Made by a program: the position numbers and the translations under genes. Positions 32,640-42,141 of a stretch of DNA of 64,000 nt are shown piece by piece. Source of the DNA: a virus. The stretch lies in IMG/VR virus record IMGVR_UViG_3300042514_000757, positions 1 through 64,000 of that record. The stretch is one strand, 5' to 3'. The notes beneath the pieces were generated by a model that worked only from the letters and a program-made list of their open reading frames with translations, did no database searches and was not told the DNA's origin. Numbering within the stretch: position 1 is the stretch's first letter; the number at the start of each line of letters is the position of its first letter.

Positions 32640-32848
32640 ACGTCGTAGATGCGGCACTCGTCTGCGTGAGGGTTGTCGTTGCAGTATAGCTCTAATGCAG
32701 TTGGATCCCTATCTTCATTTGGATGATTTGCCTTATATGATTCTAGAGATTTCAACTCTTCTTCAGTATGCCTTCTTTGCTGTGGAGAAGTTGTTGGATT
32801 ATCTAGGATATCGGCATCATATTTAATATGCTTATCGATACTATCCAT
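32636..32848 (-). CDS. cp12: CP12-type Calvin-cycle inhibitor
   Basis: 70 residues. The end LELYCNDNPHADECRIYDV (about 52-70) matches the C-terminal GAPDH-binding loop of CP12, with its cysteine pair eight residues apart and the CxxxPxxxEC motif. A helix precedes it (RRHTEEELKSLESYKANHPN). The N-terminal cysteine pair and the AWD-VEEL core of canonical CP12 are absent. CP12 binds GAPDH and phosphoribulokinase and shuts down carbon fixation; cyanophages are known to carry it. Lies 26 bases downstream of gp27. Confidence 0.88.
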   Translation of the reverse strand: MDSIDKHIKYDADILDNPTTSPQQRRHTEEELKSLESYKANHPNEDRDPTALELYCNDNPHADECRIYDV

Positions 32849-32874
32849 AGAATTGTAAAAAATAGAAGTTAATA

Positions 32875-34212
32875 TTATTTAGGAGTAGCATCTCCTAGGG
32901 AATCTTTGACCAAATCAAGTTCACTGATAAGTGATTCACCACCAGAATACTTATGGCGGACTCCTGCAATAATATACAACCCCGTATAAATTTTGTCAAG
33001 TTGAATTTTTCCTTTTTCGGTAACAGTGTCTGGAATCTCAACAAAGACAGAATTACCTGCGTTAAGTTTTAAATATCCAGGAACTTTAATTGATAACTTA
33101 ATTGCCTCAAAATTAACTTTCCTACAATGAGTATAGATTGCAGTATCTTCCCATCTGCTTATATACTCACCAGTAGATGGTTGTATTTCCTTGGCTTTAT
33201 CACTATCCCATAAATGCAATTGATTTGCTCTATACCTAACTCTTCTTGGAGTTTGCATTAGAGATTTTATACCTTGATCACCCTCTTCATATGGTTTGAT
33301 GTTGCCAAGATGTTCCATCTTATTATAAACATCAAGTATATTAAAGTAACTTCCACCGTAGGGTATTTCTGGACTACCATTAGTTGGTACCTTTGAGTTG
33401 GATATAAAGTCTAGTGAGACTCCAACAAAAGCACCAGACCAATGACCATTCCTAACAGCATATAAAGAATCAAATAGATTTGGAAATGATATTGATTGTA
33501 TATTGAATATATCCTTTCCTGTACTATCTTCTCCTAAATTTTTCATAAAGTATCCATAGGTTGGAACTGTCCTATTGGTCTTTTTCTTATATTCTTCCTT
33601 TGCATCTTTGATGATTTTATCAAATGATTTGAAGTGGAATCCATCTGGATTCTCATAGAAAATAAATCCAGATTGTTTTTGATTTTCACTTCGAACTGCT
33701 TTAGATCCCAACCAGTTAACAACATCAAAAGGTCTCCAGTTCGGAACTACACATTTAATATTATCCTTTGTTTTTTCTATGAAAATACCTTTCTTTGTGC
33801 CAAGTTCATTCGTAAGAATTTCACTTATAACTTCATCTGCTCTTTTATCTTTATAGCACTTGAAGATATTGGTAACTTCATTAAGTATAAATTCATTGGA
33901 TACACACTCAAGAACATACTTCTCATTCTTCTCATATCTAACTCTAGGCCCAATACGATAAATTCTCATGAAATAAGTGTGAGTTCCAGTGAGAGTATCC
34001 TCAAGAATAATCTCTACCATCTCATTACCCTTCAACGTCTTGATCATTCCTACCGAGTCGTTGATAGCAATGGTCATTCTCATGCATGGAAAATCTAGAG
34101 ATTGAATAATATTAATCTCATTAACTAGAGACTCCCAGTTATCAGACTTTTGCTTAAGATCACTCGTAGTAAATCTTGCAGAATGTAGTTTTGTTTGTAC
34201 TGACTGTGACAT
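32875..34212 (-). CDS. 27: Baseplate hub protein gp27
   Basis: 445 residues. The N-terminal barrel (MSQSVQTKLHSARFTTSDLK ... MTIAINDSVGMIKTLKGNEM ... TGTHTYFMRIY) is followed by WRPFDVVNWLGSKAVRSENQ and SGFIFYENPDGFHFKSFD, the conserved block of gp27/gp44/GpD hub proteins. Barrels near the C-terminus close the trimer (SVFVEIPDTVTEKGK, YIIAGVRH). It forms the torus joining the tail tube to gp5. Its neighbours are cell-wall-active hub proteins. Confidence 0.85.
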   Translation of the reverse strand: MSQSVQTKLHSARFTTSDLKQKSDNWESLVNEINIIQSLDFPCMRMTIAINDSVGMIKTLKGNEMVEIILEDTLTGTHTYFMRIYRIGPRVRYEKNEKYVLECVSNEFILNEVTNIFKCYKDKRADEVISEILTNELGTKKGIFIEKTKDNIKCVVPNWRPFDVVNWLGSKAVRSENQKQSGFIFYENPDGFHFKSFDKIIKDAKEEYKKKTNRTVPTYGYFMKNLGEDSTGKDIFNIQSISFPNLFDSLYAVRNGHWSGAFVGVSLDFISNSKVPTNGSPEIPYGGSYFNILDVYNKMEHLGNIKPYEEGDQGIKSLMQTPRRVRYRANQLHLWDSDKAKEIQPSTGEYISRWEDTAIYTHCRKVNFEAIKLSIKVPGYLKLNAGNSVFVEIPDTVTEKGKIQLDKIYTGLYIIAGVRHKYSGGESLISELDLVKDSLGDATPK

Positions 34213-34218
34213 AATAGA

Positions 34219-37191
34219 TTATGCGAATTTCCAAGAATATTGAATTAATGATGTAGTAGGATTTAGTGCTTCAATTGGTAGATTTCTACTTGGTCCTGGC
34301 GCTGGAAGTATTATTGGTTTTGCTGGTGATGTCTGAACCTGGGTCTGTGTTTGATTCTGTTGTTTAATTGCGCCTGCAGCGACCGAAGATGCCCCTGCAA
34401 CAGCAGCGACGGCTGCTGCCTTGGTCTGACTCTTTAATTTATCCTTCTCCGCTTCTGCTGACGTTGTGGCGCTAGTTAGGGAAGGAGAAGATGCTGGTGC
34501 AGGTGATAGACCTAATGCTACATTCAACTTATTAAATGTTTCAGCAAGTCCAGTAATACCTGCCATCTCATCTTCAGTTTCAACTGGTATTTGATTTTCA
34601 GTGTCTGTAGATGGTCCAGATCCTGGTTTTGCCCCCTGTATAGGTTTACCACCAATAGTAATGTCCTTCAATGCTCCACTAACAAGAGGATCTAATGATG
34701 TCCCCTTACCAAAATCTTGCTTTGTTCTGTGCTCAAAGTGTAGGTGAGGTCCAGTACCTATTCCAGTATTACCTAAGGTACCAATTTTAGATCCTGGAAC
34801 TACTGTGTCTCCCCTCTTAACAAAAAATCCATCCAAATGAGCAAATCTAAGAATTTTTGATGGACCAACTTGCAAATCAACAGTATTTCCATATCCACTA
34901 TAACTTCCAGCATAGAGAACCTTACCTCCAGTAATAGAAGTTATAGGAGTTCCTCTAGGTACTCCAGCGAGATCAATACCAGCGTGCCAACGACCCCATC
35001 TAGGACCATATTTTGACGTAATAACCGCTCCACCTGAAGTAGCCGTTCTTAGTCCTTCATCACCTGATCCTTTCTCCTCTTTAACTTTTCCACCCTTAGC
35101 ATATTGGGGAAGAGCGTATCCTCCAGACTTTGCTTGCTTAAATCTAGAAGAAGTAAGTCCCTTGTTATTCTTAGTTGCTGGAGTATCAAATGGAATTACA
35201 AATGCACTATCAGATGCTCCACCTGCTGCTTTCTTAAATCCAACCCATTCAGTACCATGACCAATGAATGAAGTAGACATTCCACCATCAAGAGAGACGG
35301 GATATCCAGACATAGGACCAGAAATCCATCCACCCTTAGAAGCTTCTTGCTCTTTCTTTGCAGCATCAATTAACTTCTGCTTGTTCTTAATATCATCTTG
35401 TGTGATATATTTAAGGTCCAATCCCTTTTGAGCAGCATTATTAACAAAGTATGCTCTTACTTGATTAAATGCTTTCTGTCTAATTGCTGCATTTTTGTTT
35501 CCAGAGATATCAATTTGATTTCCAAATGCCCAATCTTGAAATACCTCATAGTCACCATTGGTAGCATTGATTATTACTCTGTAAGGTTTTCCATCTGGTC
35601 CCTTAAATTTAACTTCGCCTCCCTTTCTGTCTCCTGCTTTAGAACTGAATTGAGAACCAGTTTGAGATGCTTGCCCAGCATCCATTGCTTTAGTTGCACC
35701 TTCTCTTCCTTGATCTGCACTTCCAGCACCTTGAGCACCAGCGGCTAGAGCAGATGCTGATGTATTATCTATTGAATCTGGTGGAGTTGCTGTTGGAGTT
35801 GTTGTACCCCCAATCTTATTGGCAATTACTTGCCCCGCAACCATCAAATCAGTAAGCAATCCAAGAACAGTATTATCACCCTTCCTGGTAAACTTCGTCT
35901 CTGTAGTTTTAACAGTCTTTCCTCTACCATACAGTTTCTGTAGTGAGGATTCTTTAGTCTTTCCTTTCTGTGGTTCAGCAGTTTTAGTCTGCCCAGATAA
36001 TTTCTTAACTAAAGAAGAAGGAACTCCAAAACTATTTGCAACTGGTGCAATAATATCGCTAAGAATTGGACTTAGTTTAGATGCAGGTCCACCAGTTTGT
36101 CCAACAACGCTTGAAATAGCACCAATAATACCAGCACCAATTCCCTTGAATGGTGCCATGTATAGATCAGAAAGATTCTTCGCTTTCGCTTTATCTGGTT
36201 TATTGGTATCAGTACCTAAAGTAGATAGTGGTTTGATACCAGCATCACGAATTCTCTTCTTATTATCTAAAGGAATCTTGACTTCTGGACCCCTCTCACC
36301 CATTACTGCCTGGGTTGGTCTAGTTACGATTCCACCATCTTTCAAGTGAGGAGCCTCAGATTCACCCTGAGACATGCTTCCTCCGATAGCCGCAGCAGTT
36401 CCAACAGCAGCGGCGGCACCTAATAGACGCCCTGCCTTTCCGCCTCCACGAATTGCTCCACCAGAAGACCTTCTACCTTTTAATAGTTTAGATGCTTGAC
36501 TTACAGACTTCCAAATAGTTTGAAGTACAAACTTAACTCCACTTAGAAGTAACTTTGGGTTTTTGAGGAATGTGAATCCAAGAAGCAGAGATCCAAATCC
36601 AACAATAAACGTACCAAATCCCTTAAGTCTATCCCAGAACCCAAGATTGCTGTCAAGCATTGCTGCAAGACCATCAAGAGTTTTAGTAATATTGTCAGTT
36701 ATGAATGTTTTCAGAAAATCAAATACACCTACTATTGCTTCCCATATCTTAGATAATTTCTGCTGATTTGCTGGGTTAGCAATCCACCTCAGAACAGATT
36801 GGGTAATTACTGCTCTCATCAGGAACCCACCGAGCTCCATGAGTCCTTCAAAAAATCCTCCAATTGCAGGAAGTACTGCTTTAGTTACATTAGACTCTAA
36901 TTTAGTAAGTCCGCTAGATCCTTTCTTATTCTTATCTGCCCTTTCCTTCTGAAATTGTTTCTTCTCATCCTCAAGTTCCTTAGACTTCAACTTAAGGTTT
37001 TTGATGAGAGTATCACGAATCTGAGTATTAATTACAATTGTAGAATTTAGGGTGGCGCCCATTCTGTTAAATGCTGTTGCAAATGCAGAATAAGAAGATG
37101 CTGCAACTCCACCCGATTTAGATACCTTAGGTACCGTAACCATTTTATAGAATACTGTTTTTGGTTTGGAGGTAGGAATTGCGGATGGCAT
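34219..37191 (-). CDS. Tail/hub protein with M23 peptidase domain (990 aa)
   Basis: The N-terminal 240 residues (coiled coil at about 57-90, then hydrophobic helices) and the motif GGIVTRPTQAVMGERGPEVK (286-305) are shared with the next protein; this motif is typical of tape-measure-like proteins. A lysostaphin-type M23 peptidase lies at about 720-835: H736 and D740 (HAGIDLAG), H785 (RFAHLDG) and HLHFEHR (816-822), the zinc ligands and catalytic His. It cuts peptide cross-links in peptidoglycan. Located between gp27 and its paralogue, so probably a hub-associated wall-cutting protein that acts during infection. Confidence 0.82.
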   Translation of the reverse strand: MPSAIPTSKPKTVFYKMVTVPKVSKSGGVAASSYSAFATAFNRMGATLNSTIVINTQIRDTLIKNLKLKSKELEDEKKQFQKERADKNKKGSSGLTKLESNVTKAVLPAIGGFFEGLMELGGFLMRAVITQSVLRWIANPANQQKLSKIWEAIVGVFDFLKTFITDNITKTLDGLAAMLDSNLGFWDRLKGFGTFIVGFGSLLLGFTFLKNPKLLLSGVKFVLQTIWKSVSQASKLLKGRRSSGGAIRGGGKAGRLLGAAAAVGTAAAIGGSMSQGESEAPHLKDGGIVTRPTQAVMGERGPEVKIPLDNKKRIRDAGIKPLSTLGTDTNKPDKAKAKNLSDLYMAPFKGIGAGIIGAISSVVGQTGGPASKLSPILSDIIAPVANSFGVPSSLVKKLSGQTKTAEPQKGKTKESSLQKLYGRGKTVKTTETKFTRKGDNTVLGLLTDLMVAGQVIANKIGGTTTPTATPPDSIDNTSASALAAGAQGAGSADQGREGATKAMDAGQASQTGSQFSSKAGDRKGGEVKFKGPDGKPYRVIINATNGDYEVFQDWAFGNQIDISGNKNAAIRQKAFNQVRAYFVNNAAQKGLDLKYITQDDIKNKQKLIDAAKKEQEASKGGWISGPMSGYPVSLDGGMSTSFIGHGTEWVGFKKAAGGASDSAFVIPFDTPATKNNKGLTSSRFKQAKSGGYALPQYAKGGKVKEEKGSGDEGLRTATSGGAVITSKYGPRWGRWHAGIDLAGVPRGTPITSITGGKVLYAGSYSGYGNTVDLQVGPSKILRFAHLDGFFVKRGDTVVPGSKIGTLGNTGIGTGPHLHFEHRTKQDFGKGTSLDPLVSGALKDITIGGKPIQGAKPGSGPSTDTENQIPVETEDEMAGITGLAETFNKLNVALGLSPAPASSPSLTSATTSAEAEKDKLKSQTKAAAVAAVAGASSVAAGAIKQQNQTQTQVQTSPAKPIILPAPGPSRNLPIEALNPTTSLIQYSWKFA

Positions 37192-37265
37192 ATATTAACC
37201 CTTTTGTAACATTTCTTAACATTCCTTTTTCATGATTTTTGGCGGCGCTTCGGAACGCCCCCTCG

Positions 37266-40200
37266 TCAAAAACCGTTGGTAATTGGATTTTGCGATCTAA
37301 TTACCTGTGGTGATTCATAAATTATAGTTTGATTACTACCAATATTTAGTGGTATGGGAGCAACCAATACCGATGGTGAATCTTCAATAGTCTTAGTGAT
37401 TTGACTAGATTGTGAAGATTGTGATAGTTGTGCTCCAGAAACATTTGGTTTACTCGGAGAGATTTTTGGTGCTGGTGGCAGAACTGCTGGTGCTGGTGGT
37501 TTTTCAGTTTGTACTGGTTTTAATCCCAATGCAGAATTGAGTTTATCAAATACATCAACCAGATTCACCAATGCCTTCAATGGATCTTCTTCAACTTCCT
37601 GCGATGCTGATGGTGAACTAGTAGAATCCGTACTAGGAGTCATACTCGATGCATTCAACTTCTCAAAGTGCCATGGTTCAAACCCACCTTTAGCCCAATC
37701 AGGTAGTCCCCATCCATATGCAGAACCTTTATTATTGATCCAGTTTTGTGATTTTGCAGCACCAATATCAAGAGCAAGTCCCCAACCATGCTTAGATGTT
37801 CCAGGTTTTGCTGCCATACCTCTAGGTTTGGTATTAAACATATAGACCTGACCATCATAATCACGATAAGATCCAGTGATATCTGAAACTAGATCCACAC
37901 CATCTTTTTTAGCAGCACCAACCATTGATTTGAATGATTGTGCTACCTCACCCTTCCTTAATTTATGACCTCTCCCAACATCTTCTAAAGCAGAACTTGG
38001 TAGTTTCCCATTCTCATACTTACCACCAGTTGCAAATTTAACCATTCCACCAATTGCTTCACCTTTCAATCTAGAAAGTTCACTTTTATCCTTTGGTGGT
38101 TTAGTTCCCTGCACAATCTGATTTACATTCCTACCTACTCCAGGAGGAGGTACAGTACCCCCCTGTGCTTTTTTCACATTACTCTGCTTAACCTTAGATA
38201 GAGCATCTCTAATCGTACTAGGCTTCATGCTGCTGCTCTGACCCTTATACTTAAATCTACCATAAGCATCAGGCAAGGAAGCAAACTCATATGCCAACCC
38301 ATCCATGAATGCTTCATCACTCATCTGACCACTTAACCACCTTGATCCTCCACGGTTCTGCTCAATATTAACCTTAGATACAATTAGATCTTGATTTGCT
38401 GGACTGTACATATCTTTATCTGGATTCAATCCTGCTGCTTTTGCTCTACTTACGAGGTACTCAGGAAGTTGTTGGTACTTACCTACAGCACCAGTTGCTC
38501 TTCTAGCAACCTCAGCGATAGTCATCTTTGTAGCACCATTGAGAGTGGTACTTGGATACATCGCCTCATAATTACCCCCAGATTCCTTTCCAGCAATAAG
38601 ATCAAGAAGGGCAGCCCAATCACCAGTAGCACCTCCAGAAACTCCTCCAGAAGGAGCGCCACCTGCTGAAGCACCTCCTCCACCACCTGCAGAAAAATCT
38701 TTAGTCGTAAGCAGCGCAAAAACACCCAAGACGTTTGCAAGAGCACCTCTTAGATTGTCCATAGTATTATTTGTTTTACCAACATTAAACGTTGGGTTTC
38801 TCTCACCAATATACTTGAGTTCTACGTCTTCAGACTCTTTAAGTTTATTCTGTAAGTTAGTCTTCGACTTAACTACGGACTTACTCAAACTATCTCCACC
38901 AGCGGCAGCAGAAACATTTCCCAACCCGAAAAGTTGCTTTGCTTTATTAATATCTCCCGATAGTAATTGCTTTGCAATTTCACCAGAAGAACCCATTCTC
39001 TCAAATGATGAGTTAACTGATGAAACAAGTGTTGCAGCAATATTACCAGACATTGCTGTTGATAATTTTGCAAGAGGAATAACTGCCTCTGGTCCTTTCT
39101 CACCAATCAATGCCTGAGTTGGTTTTGTTACTAATCCACCTTCAGCGAGTGCTGGTGGAGCGATCCAATCATAAAGTTTAGATGACAACCAATCTCCAAT
39201 GATACCACCAACGATACCACCCGCTGCTGTACCTGCAACAGGTAGGATTGCGGATCCAACTGCAGCACCAATACCTGCACCAATACCAGATCCAATAGCA
39301 ATTACAGCAGATCTAGCAATAGGTTCCTTGAAGATTAAAGTCCTAACAGCGAAGTCAATCAGAGGACCGATAATAGGAATTCTTCTGAAAATCTTTCCTA
39401 CTGCTTTACCCAAAAACTTCCCACTGGATCTAGAGGCCGCTTTACCTGCAGCACCACCTGCTGATGGTTTACCCGATGTTGGTTTTGTTTTACCTGATGT
39501 TGGTTTTGTTTTACCTGATGTATCTACATCCGCACCGCCATCGGATTTAAGTAAGTCTAGGGTATTAAGAACATCTCCCAATAAGGAAAATGGATTTAGC
39601 AGATACCCTAGAGCCTTAAACCCAGCAATACCAATCAGAATCTGCCCAAGACCACCGAGAACTTGCTTGAATCTATCGAACCCCTGCTTGTCCCCAGTTC
39701 CAAATACAGATGATACCCCAGTGAGGAAATTATCTATTGACTTATATGCAACATTATAGATGAATCCGAAGATCTTTGCTGCACTATTAACAAAACTCTG
39801 AATGTTCTTACCATTCTTAGGATCAGCAATCCACTTCAATATCCCTTGAGTTATAAGTGCTCTAGCAGCAAATGTAACAATGGATTCAAATGGTTTGAAG
39901 AATTCTTCCAACCATCCTAAATTTTTTGATACTTCTTTCTTCCCTTCCTTTTCAACATTCGTAGATACGCTTGATTTTTTACCAAGACTTTCCTGCTTAT
40001 CTTCCGATTGTTGATCTTTTCTATATTGCTCTTTTCTCTTGGCAAATTGACCACTGCTCACCAGATACTGATTATCAGTCTGAATGATAGTGAGTATTTG
40101 CTTTTGTACTTTACCTAAAGATTCTACTGAAGCCCCAATTCTATTCACAGATAAAAGAACACTACGGGCAGACTTAATACTGGACATAGATCCTCCAGTA

Positions 40201-40301
40201 ATCTGCTTTCCACCCGCAATGATTGCAGCACCCTGACGAGATCCAGAAGTAATCAAACTAGGATTTACAAACTTATATGGTTTGATAGTACTTGAAAACA
40301 T
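37266..40301 (-). CDS. Tail/hub protein with lysozyme-like and M15 peptidase domains (1011 aa)
   Basis: Paralogue of the 990-residue protein: ITQGILKWIADPKNGKNIQS (about 150-169) and GGLVTKPTQALIGEKGPEAV (388-407) match its N-terminal part. The C-terminal halves differ: here a lysozyme/transglycosylase-like region (about 560-690; AGKESGGNY gives a likely catalytic Glu, then GAVGKYQQ) is followed by an M15 D,D-carboxypeptidase/VanY domain (about 780-880; SKHGWGLALDIG and EPWHFE carry the zinc ligands). A Lys/Pro/Thr direct repeat SGKTKPT occurs at about 262-275. Starts within the stop of gp51 (TAATG). Confidence 0.82.
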   Translation of the reverse strand: MFSSTIKPYKFVNPSLITSGSRQGAAIIAGGKQITGGSMSSIKSARSVLLSVNRIGASVESLGKVQKQILTIIQTDNQYLVSSGQFAKRKEQYRKDQQSEDKQESLGKKSSVSTNVEKEGKKEVSKNLGWLEEFFKPFESIVTFAARALITQGILKWIADPKNGKNIQSFVNSAAKIFGFIYNVAYKSIDNFLTGVSSVFGTGDKQGFDRFKQVLGGLGQILIGIAGFKALGYLLNPFSLLGDVLNTLDLLKSDGGADVDTSGKTKPTSGKTKPTSGKPSAGGAAGKAASRSSGKFLGKAVGKIFRRIPIIGPLIDFAVRTLIFKEPIARSAVIAIGSGIGAGIGAAVGSAILPVAGTAAGGIVGGIIGDWLSSKLYDWIAPPALAEGGLVTKPTQALIGEKGPEAVIPLAKLSTAMSGNIAATLVSSVNSSFERMGSSGEIAKQLLSGDINKAKQLFGLGNVSAAAGGDSLSKSVVKSKTNLQNKLKESEDVELKYIGERNPTFNVGKTNNTMDNLRGALANVLGVFALLTTKDFSAGGGGGASAGGAPSGGVSGGATGDWAALLDLIAGKESGGNYEAMYPSTTLNGATKMTIAEVARRATGAVGKYQQLPEYLVSRAKAAGLNPDKDMYSPANQDLIVSKVNIEQNRGGSRWLSGQMSDEAFMDGLAYEFASLPDAYGRFKYKGQSSSMKPSTIRDALSKVKQSNVKKAQGGTVPPPGVGRNVNQIVQGTKPPKDKSELSRLKGEAIGGMVKFATGGKYENGKLPSSALEDVGRGHKLRKGEVAQSFKSMVGAAKKDGVDLVSDITGSYRDYDGQVYMFNTKPRGMAAKPGTSKHGWGLALDIGAAKSQNWINNKGSAYGWGLPDWAKGGFEPWHFEKLNASSMTPSTDSTSSPSASQEVEEDPLKALVNLVDVFDKLNSALGLKPVQTEKPPAPAVLPPAPKISPSKPNVSGAQLSQSSQSSQITKTIEDSPSVLVAPIPLNIGSNQTIIYESPQVIRSQNPITNGF

Positions 40302-40507
40302 TATAGACTCGACCTACCTTGTGATTGCTGTTGTTGTTTCTTATATTTCTCCTCTTCTTCCTTAAGATGACTGAGAAGTTTATCAACATAAAATTGTTTC
40401 TCCCAAGGTACCATGTTCTCTAGATCCGAGTAAGACCACTTATGATAGTGAATTAATGCAAAATTAGTTTCCAAGTGGTTCTCTAAACTAGAGTGTAATA
40501 GGGCTAT
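40301..40507 (-). CDS. 51: Baseplate hub assembly protein gp51, apparent ATA start
   Basis: Reading from an ATA at 40507 gives 68 residues: (I)ALLHSSLENHLETNFALI, then HYHKWSYSDLENMVPWEKQF and a charged helix ending in Gln repeats. The position between gp26 and the large hub protein, size and sequence fit the T4-like gp51 hub-assembly factor. No ATG, GTG or in-frame start exists before codon 32 (ATG at 40414) except TTG at codon 11. GGAAG lies 9 bases before the ATA, and the ATA overlaps the gp26 stop (ATAG), where related operons have ATGA-type overlaps. Either a rare ATA start is used, or the real product is shorter. Confidence 0.7.
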   Translation of the reverse strand: MALLHSSLENHLETNFALIHYHKWSYSDLENMVPWEKQFYVDKLLSHLKEEEEKYKKQQQQSQGRSSL

Positions 40508-41217
40508 TCGAAAAAACTTCCAAGTCCTTCCAGTTTGACAGTGCTTGTAACACCTGTTTTGGGATTCTCAACTTCAATTTCATGCTCTAATTTTGGCATA
40601 GTAGCAAAGAAATCCTGCAACTTCTGGAACTGATCGCTCTTCATACTTTCCAAGAACTCCATTAGTTCTTTCTTAGTATAAGTCTTGGCATCAGAAACAT
40701 CATCACCTTCATAGATCTGACTCATACAAGTAATAGAAAGATCGAAAATATTATCAACTGTGATTTCATCTCCACTAAAATTCAATTTCACAAAAGTATC
40801 AAGTGAAGGATACTTCATGATAATTCCAATGTTATCAGTGAGTTCAATCTTATTGCTATGCTTTTCTGGGAACTTTACATGAACAGATTCAAGATCAATT
40901 TCTACCTGCACTTGAGTTTCTTCATCATCTGGGCATGTGACCATGACTTTAGAAACTTCACCAATAGACTTAGAACGAATTCTAAGGAATACATATTCAA
41001 TATCGAATGTGGATAGTTCTTCAACTCTAGATTTTAGATTGGTACAATTTTTGATAATGGTTTTAACTGCACTAATCATATCCTTCTCTTCACCCAATTG
41101 CATAGCAGTTAGAAGAAGTTTTTCTTCCTTCACAAGGAATGGACGATACTTAACAATTTCTTTTGACGATGGCAATTCCAATTCATATTCAGGAACCACT
41201 AATTTAGGTAAAGGCAT
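40504..41217 (-). CDS. 26: Baseplate hub subunit gp26
   Basis: 237 residues beginning MPLPKLVVPEYELELPSSKE, with FLVKEEKLLLTAMQ and a central CP-D motif (VMVTCPDDEETQ, about 98-109), as in the T4-like gp26 hub proteins. Ends KLEGLGSFFE. It precedes gp51 and the hub hydrolases, in the conserved hub order, and follows gp54 with a 44-base gap. Confidence 0.85.
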   Translation of the reverse strand: MPLPKLVVPEYELELPSSKEIVKYRPFLVKEEKLLLTAMQLGEEKDMISAVKTIIKNCTNLKSRVEELSTFDIEYVFLRIRSKSIGEVSKVMVTCPDDEETQVQVEIDLESVHVKFPEKHSNKIELTDNIGIIMKYPSLDTFVKLNFSGDEITVDNIFDLSITCMSQIYEGDDVSDAKTYTKKELMEFLESMKSDQFQKLQDFFATMPKLEHEIEVENPKTGVTSTVKLEGLGSFFE

Positions 41218-41261
41218 AATTACTCCTTAATATAGTTATCAGTAAAATTATTTAGTGCAGT

Positions 41262-42107
41262 TTAAATAGTGAGATTTCTTCCACTAGTATCTGTAAGAAT
41301 TGTTTGTGTAAGTCCCTGTGGTCCTGGTCCTGCAGCAGTACTTGCTTGTTGAGCAGCAGCAGATGCAGCAACTCCTCTAGTTCCTAAAGATACTGCAACT
41401 TCTTCAATACCATCATTAGATGGTACATAGAATCTATACCTCTCAAAATAAAATGACACTTCCATCGTTGCATAATTTGCAGGTCCAGATTGGAGTTGCA
41501 TATTGCTGATATTGAATGGAAAAGCATTCTTCATTGTCCACACACCTACACATTTATTCCACTTAGTTGTAGTGAAATTTCTTTGTGATGGATTTACCAA
41601 TGACATTTCAGCATTTTGATCGTATGGATTTGATCCACCTCTTTCATACTTAAAGATGTCAATGTATGATGTGCAGATGTCATCATACCAAGATACTCTC
41701 TGACTTGCATCATTTGCAGAGTAATTCATCCACCTCTCAAAGAAGGTTCTTGTTTTATATGTACGTGGAATAATAAATTGAATACTAATTTCACTAAAAG
41801 TTGTAGAGGTTGGATATCTCCACATAGTACCGACACTTTTTATCTCACCAGTTGTCAGTTGCCTGCTGGGAACTGTAACATCTGTGGCATAGTAGGTAAG
41901 TAATCTAGACTTATCAGTTCCAGGTCCAGAAGTATTTCCATCGTTGAAAAAATCATTAAACCAACTACTACTATTCATCACCTTAGGTTTAGTCCTAAAA
42001 CGAACCCAATATAAGTTGTTGTACGATGGTGCTTCCCTTCTAGCAAGGCTTAAGAAACCTTGAAAACTGTTTGCACCAGATAAACCTGTAACAGCTACAT
42101 CTGCCAT
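41262..42107 (-). CDS. 54: Baseplate tail-tube initiator gp54
   Basis: 281 residues. NSFQGFLSLARREAPSYNNL and the following WVRFRTKP..., RLLTYYATDVTVPSRQLTTG and a C-terminal PANYATMEVSFYFERYRFYV fit the tube-initiator/tail-tube fold family that includes T4 gp54 and gp19. It starts the tail tube on the baseplate with gp48, whose gene lies just across the divergent promoter region. Its late promoter overlaps the gp4 start codon. Confidence 0.85.
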   Translation of the reverse strand: MADVAVTGLSGANSFQGFLSLARREAPSYNNLYWVRFRTKPKVMNSSSWFNDFFNDGNTSGPGTDKSRLLTYYATDVTVPSRQLTTGEIKSVGTMWRYPTSTTFSEISIQFIIPRTYKTRTFFERWMNYSANDASQRVSWYDDICTSYIDIFKYERGGSNPYDQNAEMSLVNPSQRNFTTTKWNKCVGVWTMKNAFPFNISNMQLQSGPANYATMEVSFYFERYRFYVPSNDGIEEVAVSLGTRGVAASAAAQQASTAAGPGPQGLTQTILTDTSGRNLTI

Positions 42108-42115
42108 TGTGTCCC

Positions 42116-42123
42116 TATAAATA
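42116..42123 (+). promoter_or_regulatory. T4-type late promoter (plus strand, gp4 operon)
   Basis: TATAAATA, 24 bases before the ATG of gp4 and only 8 bases beyond the gp54 start codon on the other strand. It drives gp4, gp48 and gp53. Confidence 0.8.
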
Positions 42124-42141
42124 GTTTTATGCTTTTATTAT

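Noticed and set aside
39199-39759. 186-codon plus-strand ORF rich in Pro/Ala/Ile
   Set aside because: Antisense of the Gly/Ala/Ile-rich part of the hub protein at 37266-40301; composition is the mirror of that gene.
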